DNA of 7,084 bases from Pseudomonadota bacterium. Its GTDB lineage: Bacteria > Pseudomonadota > Alphaproteobacteria > Rhodospirillales > UBA2165. Shown here piece after piece: positions 1 through 6,242 of the stretch. The notes under the pieces were generated by a model. That model saw nothing but the letters and a program-made list of their open reading frames with translations. It did not search any database and had not been told where the DNA came from. Where the stretch lies: the NCBI GenBank assembly GCA_027592155.1, contig JAQCKY010000106.1, positions 1 through 7,084 of the forward strand, written 5' to 3'. How positions within the stretch are numbered: position 1 is the first letter of the stretch; each line of letters begins with the position of its first letter. Both the position numbers and the translations under genes were made by a program.

Positions 1-409
1 CGGGCTGTGCTTCTACGGCAATGATATCGATGAAACGACGACGCCGGTCGAAGCGGCGTTGACCTGGTCGATCGGTAAACGGCGGCGCGAAGAGGGCGGG
101 TTTATCGGCGCCGAGACGATATTGAAACAAATTACCGACGGTGTGACCCGGCGGCGTGTCGGCATTCGCCCGGATGGCAAGGCACCGGCGCGGTCACATA
201 CGATTGTTCAATCTCCCGATGGGACCGCAGTGGGCGAAATAACCAGTGGTGGGTTCAGTCCCACTATAGAAGCGCCGGTCGCAATGGGATATATAGAGAC
301 GTCATTCGCCAAGTCAGATACGCCGGTTCAACTGGTGATTCGCGACAAGGTGCACGGCGCTCGCATCCGGGCAATGCCCTTCGTAAAACACAACTATTTT
401 AAGATCTAA
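1..409 (+). CDS. gcvT: Glycine cleavage system T-protein (aminomethyltransferase), 3' part
   Basis: The T-protein takes the aminomethyl group from lipoyl-H-protein, releases ammonia and passes the methylene carbon to tetrahydrofolate. Only the C-terminal 135 residues are in the window; the frame is open from base 2 to the TAA at 407-409 and continues past the left edge, so the TTG at 59 is internal and not a start. The segment begins with the family signature GLCFYGNDIDETTTPVEAAL, followed by a GKRR..EGGFIGAE block and the C-terminal barrel with GEITSGGFSP and the closing FVKHNYFKI, close to the usual FV.H.Y end of GcvT. The folate-binding and catalytic N-terminal half cannot be inspected. 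It is first in view of the gcvT-gcvH-gcvPA-gcvPB operon, 20 nt ahead of gcvH. The order and the closing residues make the identification secure. Confidence 0.96.
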   Translation, partial: GLCFYGNDIDETTTPVEAALTWSIGKRRREEGGFIGAETILKQITDGVTRRRVGIRPDGKAPARSHTIVQSPDGTAVGEITSGGFSPTIEAPVAMGYIETSFAKSDTPVQLVIRDKVHGARIRAMPFVKHNYFKI

Positions 410-415
410 GTAGAT

Positions 416-420
416 AAGGA
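416..420 (+). promoter_or_regulatory. Ribosome binding site of gcvH
   Basis: AAGGA lies 9 nt before the ATG at 430 in the short gcvT-gcvH gap. It is a reasonable Shine-Dalgarno match and supports the gcvH start, which also fits the family N-terminus (short lead-in, then YT.EHEW). Confidence 0.6.
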
Positions 421-429
421 ACTGGTGGA

Positions 430-804
430 ATGGCAGACGTAAAATATACCGAGGAACATGAATGGATTGAGATGGACGGCGATATTGGAACCGTCGGTAT
501 TTCGGACTTCGCCCAGGAACAACTGGGTGATGTCGTCTTTGTTGAAGTCCCCGATGTGGGCAAAAAATTTACGAAAGGCGAGGAGGCTGCTGTTGTTGAA
601 TCCGTCAAGGCGGCATCCGAAGTTTATGCCCCCGTCGACGGCGAAATTGTCGAGGCTAATACCGATCTGGTCGATGAGCCTGAACGGGTCAATGCGGATG
701 CCCGAGGCGAGGGCTGGTTCTTCAAGATCCAGCTCAAGGATGAAACTCAGCTTGATGATCTGATGGATGAGGAAGCGTATCTCGCCTACGTCGCGGATCT
801 CTAG
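430..804 (+). CDS. gcvH: Glycine cleavage system H-protein (lipoyl carrier)
   Basis: This 124-residue protein is the usual length for GcvH, the small lipoylated shuttle that carries the aminomethyl intermediate from the P-protein to the T-protein and is then re-oxidised by the L-protein. The N-terminus has the typical YTEEHEWIE, followed by VGISDFAQEQLGDVVFVEVP. The lipoyl attachment site is the ESVKAASEVYAPV block, with Lys60 as the predicted lipoylated residue. The C-terminal half carries the expected GEIVEAN and GEGWFFKI motifs. It starts with ATG behind AAGGA and stops at TAG (802-804). It is 3 nt from gcvPA and in the same reading frame, so only TAG-TCT separates the two coding sequences. 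No key residue is missing. Identification is certain from the motif set and operon position. Confidence 0.98.
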   Translation: MADVKYTEEHEWIEMDGDIGTVGISDFAQEQLGDVVFVEVPDVGKKFTKGEEAAVVESVKAASEVYAPVDGEIVEANTDLVDEPERVNADARGEGWFFKIQLKDETQLDDLMDEEAYLAYVADL

Positions 805-807
805 TCT

Positions 808-2151
808 GTGCGTTATCTGCCTTTAACTGATACGGATCGCCGCGACATGCTCGCGGCGATCGGTGCGGACTCCATCGAAGAATTATTCAAGGATGTCCCG
901 GCTGCTGCCTTGCTTGACGAGGCCATGGCTCTACCGCCCCATGCCGGCGAGCTTGAGGTGGAGAGGGCGATCTCGGTTATGGCGGATAAAAATCTGCACG
1001 CAGGCGCGGTACCGTTCTTTTTGGGGGCCGGCAATTATCGCCACCACATCCCCGCTTCCGCTGATCACCTGATCCAGCGTGGTGAGTTTCTCACCGCCTA
1101 CACACCTTATCAGCCGGAAGTATCGCAAGGCACGCTCCAGGCGGTGTTCGAATTCCAAACCCAAGTCGCCCTGATTACGGATATGGAGGTCGCCAACGCG
1201 TCGCTCTATGACGGTGCGACGGCCTGTTCCGAAGGCGCGATGATGGCCTGCAGGGTGACCCGGCGCAGCAAGGTGATCCTGTCGGGCAGCGTGCATCCTC
1301 ACTATGGCGAGGTTACGCGGACCAACGCCCAATTCATGGATCTGCAGGTTGAGACCTTGCCCGCTGATCCTTTTGGATCAGAAGATCTCGCCGGGCACCT
1401 CGATGAGAATACGGCCTGTGTCGTTGTTCAGAATCCGGGGTTTTTCGGCCAGATACGGGATTACACGGAACTGGCTCAGGCATGCCACGATGCCGGCGCG
1501 CTGCTGGTCATGGTGGTCAACGAAGTTGTTTCGCTGGGGCTGGTTAAGGCGCCAGGTGCGATGGGCGCCGATATCGTCGCCGCAGAAGGTCAGTCCCTTG
1601 GCAATCCATTGACATTTGGTGGTCCCCATGTCGGATTGTTTGCGGTGCGCGAGCGCCTGTTGCGTCAAATGCCGGGCCGACTGGCCGGTGAAACCGTCGA
1701 TGAGGACGGCAAGCGGGGGTGGGTGCTGACGCTTTCAACCCGGGAGCAACATATCCGGCGCGAAAAGGCGACCAGCAACATCTGTACGAATTCAGGCCTC
1801 TGCGCACTCGCCTTCACCATTCATTTGACGCTGTTGGGAGAGGCCGGCTTTACCCGGCTCGCGAAACTCAACCACGCCAAGGCGGTGCAATTGGCCGACC
1901 GCTTGGACGTCCTCGAGGGCGTCGAGGTGATCAATGACACCTTCTTCAACGAGTTTACTTTGCGGCTGGCGAAACCCGCTGCGGCGGTGGTAGAGGCTCT
2001 GGCGGAGCGCAATATCCTTGCCGGCGTTCCCGTTTCCCGGCTGTTGCCGTCCGACGGAACGCTCGACAATTTGCTGCTCGTCGCGGCGACCGAGACAACA
2101 AAAGATGCCGATGTCGATACCCTCTGTACCGGTTTGGCGGAGGTGCTGTAA
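808..2151 (+). CDS. gcvPA: Glycine dehydrogenase (decarboxylating) subunit 1, split P-protein
   Basis: This 447-residue protein is the N-terminal half of the P-protein, encoded separately; with GcvPB it forms the PLP-dependent enzyme that decarboxylates glycine and loads the aminomethyl group onto lipoyl-H-protein. Length fits the usual ~445-450. Family blocks in order: MRYLPLTDTDRRDML at the N-terminus, FLGAGNYRHHIP near residue 72, FLTAYTPYQPEVSQGTLQ near 95, NASLYDGATA at about 130-139, GGPHVGLFA in the middle, and RREKATSNICTN at 317-328. It is a fold-type I relative but does not carry the PLP lysine, which lies in GcvPB. The start is GTG at 808, chosen because it gives the standard N-terminus; only a weak GGA at 795-797 precedes it, so translation is probably coupled to termination of gcvH 3 nt upstream. 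The TAA overlaps the gcvPB ATG by one base. Confidence 0.97.
   Translation: MRYLPLTDTDRRDMLAAIGADSIEELFKDVPAAALLDEAMALPPHAGELEVERAISVMADKNLHAGAVPFFLGAGNYRHHIPASADHLIQRGEFLTAYTPYQPEVSQGTLQAVFEFQTQVALITDMEVANASLYDGATACSEGAMMACRVTRRSKVILSGSVHPHYGEVTRTNAQFMDLQVETLPADPFGSEDLAGHLDENTACVVVQNPGFFGQIRDYTELAQACHDAGALLVMVVNEVVSLGLVKAPGAMGADIVAAEGQSLGNPLTFGGPHVGLFAVRERLLRQMPGRLAGETVDEDGKRGWVLTLSTREQHIRREKATSNICTNSGLCALAFTIHLTLLGEAGFTRLAKLNHAKAVQLADRLDVLEGVEVINDTFFNEFTLRLAKPAAAVVEALAERNILAGVPVSRLLPSDGTLDNLLLVAATETTKDADVDTLCTGLAEVL
2139..2143 (+). promoter_or_regulatory. Ribosome binding site of gcvPB
   Basis: GGAGG inside the last codons of gcvPA, 7 nt before the ATG at 2151. It is the strongest Shine-Dalgarno sequence in the operon and fixes the gcvPB start despite the 1-nt overlap (TAATG). 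Confidence 0.7.
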
Positions 2152-3662
2152 TGGCGGATGACCTGCAGACAATTACCGGCCACCGCGGCCTTGTGATGGA
2201 AGAGCCGCTGATCTTTGAGCAAGATGCGCCGGGGCGTACCGCCGTCGATCTGCCGGAACCGCCCGACGTCGCCGACCGTCTGGGCAGTGCCGTGCGTGAA
2301 GGGCCCATCGGGCTTCCCGGTCTGTCCGAACCCCAGGTGATTCGTCACTATCTACGGCTCAGCCAGAAGAATTTTTCCATCGATGCCGGCATGTATCCGC
2401 TCGGCTCCTGCACGATGAAGCATAACCCGCGGATCAATGAGAAATTGGCCCGATTGCCCGGACTCGCTGGAATTCATCCGTTGCAGCCGCAATCGACGGT
2501 TCAAGGGGCGTTTGAGCTGATGGCCGTGACTGCTGAATGGCTGACGACGCTGACCGGTATGGCCGGTGTGGCGATGTCTCCGGCGGCGGGTGCCCATGGT
2601 GAGTTGACCGGTCTAATGACCATCAGGGCGGCTTTGGAAGCAGCTGGGAATGCGCGGAAGAGAGTATTGGTTCCGGAATCGGCACATGGCACCAATCCCG
2701 CGAGCGCGCATATGTGCGGCTATAGTGTCGAATCCATTCCGGCCGATGAACGGGGGCGTGTCGATCTCGCGGCGTTCAAGGAAAATCTTACCGACGACGT
2801 CGCCGCCATCATGATCACCAACCCCAATACCTGCGGTTTGTTTGAGAATGAGATCATTCAAATCGCCGAGGCCGCGCATGCCGTTGGCGCCTATGTCTAT
2901 TGCGACGGGGCGAATTTCAATGCCATCGTCGGGCGGGTCCGGCCGGGTGATCTCGGCATCGATTGCATGCATCTCAACCTGCATAAAACCTTCTCGACAC
3001 CCCATGGCGGTGGCGGCCCAGGCGCGGGGCCGGTGGTGTTATCCGAGGCCCTGATGCCGTTTGCACCGCTGCCTTATGTGATTCGGGAGGGAGAAGGCTT
3101 CCGGCTTGTCGAACATGCAGAAGATGGCGACGGTGCGCCTTACGGCCGGATGAAGGGCTTCCATGGCCAGTTCGGCGTCTTTGTTCGCGCCCTCGCTTAT
3201 ATGATGAGCATGGGGGCGGATGGATTGCGCCAGGCCTCGTCGGACGCGGTCTTGAACGCCAATTATCTGTTGGCCCGTCTTAGCGACTTACTGACGCTGC
3301 CCTTTCCAGGGCCGTGCATGCATGAAGTGCTTTTCGACGATCATTTCCTTCATGGTACCGGGGTTACGACCCTCGATTTCGCCAAGGCGATGATCGATGA
3401 GGGATTCCATCCGATGACCATGTACTTCCCCTTGGTGGTGCATGGTGCATTGCTGATGGAGCCGACCGAGACCGAGAGCAAAGAGACGCTGGATCAGTTT
3501 ATCATGACGATACGGTCGCTGGCGGAACGGGCGCGCGATGGAGAAGTGGATCACTTCAAGCAGGCACCCCGCCTGACACCCTGGCGACGGCTGGATGAAA
3601 CCACGGCGGCACGTAGTCCGGTCTTGCGCTGGCGCCCCGACTTGCCTCAGGCTGCTGAATAG
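2151..3662 (+). CDS. gcvPB: Glycine dehydrogenase (decarboxylating) subunit 2, split P-protein, PLP-bearing
   Basis: This 503-residue protein is the C-terminal, catalytic half of the P-protein. Near the N-terminus are GLVMEEPLIFE and the strongly conserved NFSIDAGMYPLGSCTMKHNP. The centre has PESAHGTNPASA, ITNPNTCGLFE and CDGANFNAI. The PLP-binding site is HLNLHKTFSTPHGGGGPGAG, with Lys279 as the predicted Schiff-base lysine. FDDHFL and the YFPLVVHGALLMEPTETESK block lie toward the C-terminus. Length is slightly above the usual ~480-500, with a short variable C-terminal tail. The ATG overlaps the gcvPA stop by one base behind a good GGAGG, so the two subunits are probably made stoichiometrically by coupled translation. 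It ends with TAG (3660-3662) and is the last gene of the plus-strand operon. The gene beyond is convergent, with only 11 bp between its in-frame tail and this stop. Confidence 0.97.
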   Translation: MADDLQTITGHRGLVMEEPLIFEQDAPGRTAVDLPEPPDVADRLGSAVREGPIGLPGLSEPQVIRHYLRLSQKNFSIDAGMYPLGSCTMKHNPRINEKLARLPGLAGIHPLQPQSTVQGAFELMAVTAEWLTTLTGMAGVAMSPAAGAHGELTGLMTIRAALEAAGNARKRVLVPESAHGTNPASAHMCGYSVESIPADERGRVDLAAFKENLTDDVAAIMITNPNTCGLFENEIIQIAEAAHAVGAYVYCDGANFNAIVGRVRPGDLGIDCMHLNLHKTFSTPHGGGGPGAGPVVLSEALMPFAPLPYVIREGEGFRLVEHAEDGDGAPYGRMKGFHGQFGVFVRALAYMMSMGADGLRQASSDAVLNANYLLARLSDLLTLPFPGPCMHEVLFDDHFLHGTGVTTLDFAKAMIDEGFHPMTMYFPLVVHGALLMEPTETESKETLDQFIMTIRSLAERARDGEVDHFKQAPRLTPWRRLDETTAARSPVLRWRPDLPQAAE

Positions 3663-3669
3663 CGAAATT

Positions 3670-3686
3670 CGATCTAGGGCAGATCG
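3670..3686. terminator. Weak stem-loop between convergent 3' ends
   Basis: CGATCT (3670-3675) and AGATCG (3681-3686) form a perfect 6-bp stem around a 5-nt loop, just after gcvPB and overlapping the end of the minus-strand frame (TAG at 3674-3676). Neither side is followed by a T-run, so it is not a canonical intrinsic terminator. It may act as a modest bidirectional 3'-end structure, or the operon may end by another mechanism. It is the only hairpin I see at this junction. Confidence 0.25.
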
Positions 3687-3769
3687 TGGTCCTCATCGTC
3701 GTCGCTCATAAACAGACTGGCGACATATGAGAGCTCGTTCCTCAAGTTCGATCTCCGGATCAATTTTTC
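3674..3769 (-). other. In-frame C-terminal tail of the small conserved gene, separated from it by an amber codon
   Basis: Directly after the TAG at 3770-3772, the same minus-strand frame continues for 31 sense codons to a second TAG at 3674-3676. It starts EKLIRRSNLRNEL and ends in an acidic stretch, MSDDDEDHDLP. In the family I believe this gene belongs to, FTDLP is normally followed by an AAQ.KL..R...R..L segment and an acidic end, so this looks like the displaced native C-terminus, with TAG in place of the Gln codon. The segment has no frameshift and no other stop, which argues for a recent change, readthrough, or a base-call error rather than old decay. The family comparison is from memory, not an alignment. 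If the amber is read or is an error, the protein is 116 residues (3674-4024). Confidence 0.65.
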
Positions 3770-4024
3770 CTAAGCACCCGTCGGCAGATCGGTAAAGGAG
3801 ATAATGCCCTTATCGACCAGAATATTGATCAGGTCTTCGGTGACCCGGGCAAGTTCCATATCGGATTGGCGCCACTCGACACCTCGGGTGGCATTACCAG
3901 GATCGATCCCCAGAAAGTCGAGAACTTCCCGATCATCGGACGCGATCTCTTCCTGTGCCGCGCCTTCGGGCGCATCATAAACTGCGTCAATTTCGCCTTC
4001 GTCGTTGCGTCGAACAAAGGGCAT
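3770..4024 (-). CDS. Small conserved protein of unknown function, apparently cut short by an amber stop
   Basis: The open part encodes 84 residues: MPFVRRNDEGEIDAVYD at the N-terminus, an acidic middle with DDREVLDFLG, and a C-terminal SDMELARVTEDLINILVDKG followed by IISFTDLP. This pattern matches a small proteobacterial family often labelled, without functional support, 'tryptophan synthase subunit beta-like'; I know of no established function. No signal peptide or membrane segment is visible; it should be a soluble, acidic cytoplasmic protein. I chose the ATG at 4024 because MPFVRR.DEG is the family-like N-terminus and AGGA (4035-4038) sits 10 nt upstream. A TTG at 4102 in the same frame would add 26 unrelated residues and overlap the putative promoter. 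The frame ends ...LPTGA-TAG where the family normally continues (see the tail entry). It could be a functional short form, a recent pseudogene, or a readthrough gene. Confidence 0.7.
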   Translation of the reverse strand: MPFVRRNDEGEIDAVYDAPEGAAQEEIASDDREVLDFLGIDPGNATRGVEWRQSDMELARVTEDLINILVDKGIISFTDLPTGA

Positions 4025-4059
4025 CCCGTCGTAATCCTGCTCGTTAAAATTGTTGCTTA

Positions 4060-4089
4060 ATTCTAGCCTGATTCCCGAGTGCGCGTAAA
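4060..4089 (-). promoter_or_regulatory. Putative sigma-70-type promoter of the small conserved gene
   Basis: On the minus strand, TTTACG (4089-4084) is followed after 18 nt by TAGAAT (4065-4060), which matches the -10 consensus at five of six positions; the -35 matches at four of six. Transcription would start near 4053 and leave a leader of about 30 nt before the ATG at 4024. The rest of the gap to the upstream gene (4090-4126) contains only a 5-bp hairpin (GGCGC/GCGCC, 4114-4127) without a T-run. Readthrough transcription from the upstream gene is therefore also possible. Confidence 0.4.
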
Positions 4090-4126
4090 CGCGGCTATCC
4101 AACAGTATTTGGGGGCGCAGTGGCGC

Positions 4127-6226
4127 CTATTTTCCCTCCCGCCACCAAGCCAGCATCATCAGGCTAAGGGCGAGGATCAGGAAGAGGATCGCGGGGAAAA
4201 GGGATGCTTGGCGGACGCCGGTGACCACATAGGCGCCGTTGCGTTTGAGACCGAGCCATGAGAGGCCGCTCGCGTTGCGGTCGGGTTTGATGCGCCGGTA
4301 ATCGGGAAGGCCCTCGGCGATCCACTTAAAGCTGCCACCGGTCGGTTTGATGATCGGTTCCAACTTATCCGGTGATGCGCGCAGATCGGAATGTTCGGGT
4401 GGGTTGAGGGCCCCGACGGCCGCCATGGCACGGCGGATGCCGTCTTCGATACGATAGAGCCCGGTTTCCCTGGCGGTAATTTCAGCGGTGGCGCTGCCGT
4501 CGCCATGGTCTTCCAGCGTGATCACCTCGTTGTTTCCGGATGGCGCGGTAACGGTGACCGGTGGGACTTTCTCTTCCAGGCTGCGGCGGACAATGGTCAG
4601 ACACAAATGCTGGGAAAGAAGATCCAGATCTTCTTCTTCCAGCTCTGGCTCTTTCATCAGCCAGTGAGAGAGGCGGCGCATCAATTCGGCGTGGGGGCCA
4701 CCGCCTTCAAAACCGCGGGCCCAGAGCCAGACCTGATCGCTGAGAAACTGGGCGACCCGGCCTTTTTCCATTCGGTTCAAAATCAGCAAAGGTTTGCCGT
4801 CGGTACCGGTCATCAGGGTCTCACCGTCCCGGGCCTCCGCGTCGATCTGGCGGAACCAGCGTCCCCAGCTTTTCTCGGCTTGGCGTACAGCCGGCCCGGA
4901 CGTCACGGGATGACGGCGGCCTTTGTCGGTCAGGGCAGGCTTGAAGCCGCCTTCAAGCATCCGCCCCGTCGGTGCACCGGGCAGAACCTGACCCAAGGGC
5001 GTGTGGTAAAGGCTGCGCAGACCGGCAAAATCAGGGCCGAGCGCCAGCAGGATTGCGCCGCCATTGCGGACATATTTGCCGATATTGTCGAAATAATGGG
5101 AGGGCAGAACGAACCGGATAACGTACCGGTCGAAGACCACAAGATCGAAATCGTTGAGCTTGACCTCGAAGAGTTCCCGGATCGGGAAGGAAATCAGCGC
5201 GAGCTCGTTGAGCGGCGTGAAATCGTTTTTTTCCGGCGGGCGCAGGATGGTGAAATGGACGAGATCCACCGACGGATCGGATTTCAACAGGTTCCGCCAG
5301 GTCCGCTCGCCCGCGTGGGGCTGTCCGGAGACCAGAAGCACGCGGAGACGGTCGCGCACGCCGTTGATCGCGACGACGGCGCGGTTATTGATAACCGAGC
5401 GCTCGCCGGGCATTGCCTCGACTTCCAGTTCGACGATGGTCGCGCCTCCACGATCGACGGGAACGGTGATTTCCCGGACCGGCCCGATTGGGACTTGAAT
5501 GCGACGTGGCTCGCCGCCGCCCACTTTGAGCGTGACGGCTGCCGATTGACCGGCATTACCCGGACGGTCTTCGATTTTGACCGCAATTTTGACTGATTTT
5601 CCGACAATGCCAAAGGCCGGCGCCCGTTCGATCACCAGGCGCCGGTCGCGTTCGTCGGGCTCTCCAGTCAGCAAAACATGCAGCGGTGCATCGTATCGTT
5701 GTTTTTCGGGCTGGCTCTCTTGAGTACCAGCCGCCGCGTTGGGATCGACCGGAGGATCCTTCGGGACATCATGCACTTGCCCGTCGGTGATCATGATCGC
5801 GCCGGCGAAACGTCCCGCCGGCAAATCGTTGATGGCGAGGACGAGAGCATCGAACATCTCGGTGCCGTCTTCGGTTTCCTTGCCGCGCACCACCCGGACT
5901 TCGAGGTCGTCGAAGCGGGCGAGTTTGGCCTCAACATCGGCCAGCGCCTGGCGGGTCTGTTCGCGCCGGTTGCCGGAATTTTGGCTGCTGGATTCGTCGA
6001 CGACGACGATGGCGATATCGGGCTGGCCTTCGCGGGTTTCGCTTTCCAAGCGTGGATTGAACAACGCCAGGACCAGAATGCCGACCGCCAAGATGCGAAA
6101 CGACGTGCCCCTGGCGCCACGGAAGAGGCCCCATAGGATCAGCAGAAATGCGATCACGCCTAAGACGGCGATAATTTGCCAGGGGATCAGCGGTGCGAAA
6201 CCGACGCCTGTCAGTCCTAAGCTCAT
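4127..6226 (-). CDS. Membrane protein with VWA-like and glutamine-amidotransferase-like regions (Bat/MoxR-associated type)
   Basis: The 699-residue protein has two N-terminal membrane helices (about 16-35 and 43-57), a large soluble region and one C-terminal helix (about 676-695). After the NPRL that closes helix 2 comes a VWA-like region (about 68-200). It has a DESSS motif at 77-81 fitting the MIDAS DxSxS, a plausible Thr122, and ITDG with Asp148. A beta-rich stretch follows (about 200-290). Next is a class I glutamine-amidotransferase-like fold (about 292-510: RLRVLLVSGQP, FDLVVFDRY, YVRNGGAILLALGP) with no Cys at a nucleophile-elbow position, so it is probably not an amidotransferase. The same architecture is known next to DUF4159 proteins in alphaproteobacterial moxR-DUF58 loci, with a suggested envelope role. 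I chose ATG 6226, 16 nt after the upstream stop with GGAA 5 nt before it; an in-frame TTG at 6262 would overlap the upstream gene. The stop is TAG. Confidence 0.85.
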   Translation of the reverse strand: MSLGLTGVGFAPLIPWQIIAVLGVIAFLLILWGLFRGARGTSFRILAVGILVLALFNPRLESETREGQPDIAIVVVDESSSQNSGNRREQTRQALADVEAKLARFDDLEVRVVRGKETEDGTEMFDALVLAINDLPAGRFAGAIMITDGQVHDVPKDPPVDPNAAAGTQESQPEKQRYDAPLHVLLTGEPDERDRRLVIERAPAFGIVGKSVKIAVKIEDRPGNAGQSAAVTLKVGGGEPRRIQVPIGPVREITVPVDRGGATIVELEVEAMPGERSVINNRAVVAINGVRDRLRVLLVSGQPHAGERTWRNLLKSDPSVDLVHFTILRPPEKNDFTPLNELALISFPIRELFEVKLNDFDLVVFDRYVIRFVLPSHYFDNIGKYVRNGGAILLALGPDFAGLRSLYHTPLGQVLPGAPTGRMLEGGFKPALTDKGRRHPVTSGPAVRQAEKSWGRWFRQIDAEARDGETLMTGTDGKPLLILNRMEKGRVAQFLSDQVWLWARGFEGGGPHAELMRRLSHWLMKEPELEEEDLDLLSQHLCLTIVRRSLEEKVPPVTVTAPSGNNEVITLEDHGDGSATAEITARETGLYRIEDGIRRAMAAVGALNPPEHSDLRASPDKLEPIIKPTGGSFKWIAEGLPDYRRIKPDRNASGLSWLGLKRNGAYVVTGVRQASLFPAILFLILALSLMMLAWWREGK

Positions 6227-6242
6227 GGCTGTTCCAGTGTCA

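Noticed and set aside
59..409. A separate short gene starting at TTG 59
   Set aside because: The frame is open to the left edge and encodes typical GcvT sequence before this codon, so it is the inside of a truncated gcvT.
813..3554. Multiple minus-strand open frames opposite gcvPA and gcvPB
   Set aside because: They are shadows of strongly supported plus-strand genes and contain no recognisable domains.
3770..3772. Genome-wide reassignment of TAG as a sense codon
   Set aside because: TAG ends gcvH, gcvPB and the 699-aa gene at the places where those families normally end, so TAG works as a normal stop here. Partial suppression or readthrough is not excluded.
4025..4102. Extending the small conserved gene to an in-frame TTG at 4102
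   Set aside because: The added 26 residues do not resemble the family, the promoter -10/-35 would lie inside, and the ATG at 4024 has an AGGA 10 nt upstream and gives the expected N-terminus.
4391..5596. 401-codon open frame on the plus strand opposite the 699-aa membrane protein gene
   Set aside because: The minus-strand frame has clear domain motifs and membrane segments; the plus-strand translation shows no recognisable domain and is explained by codon bias in GC-rich DNA.
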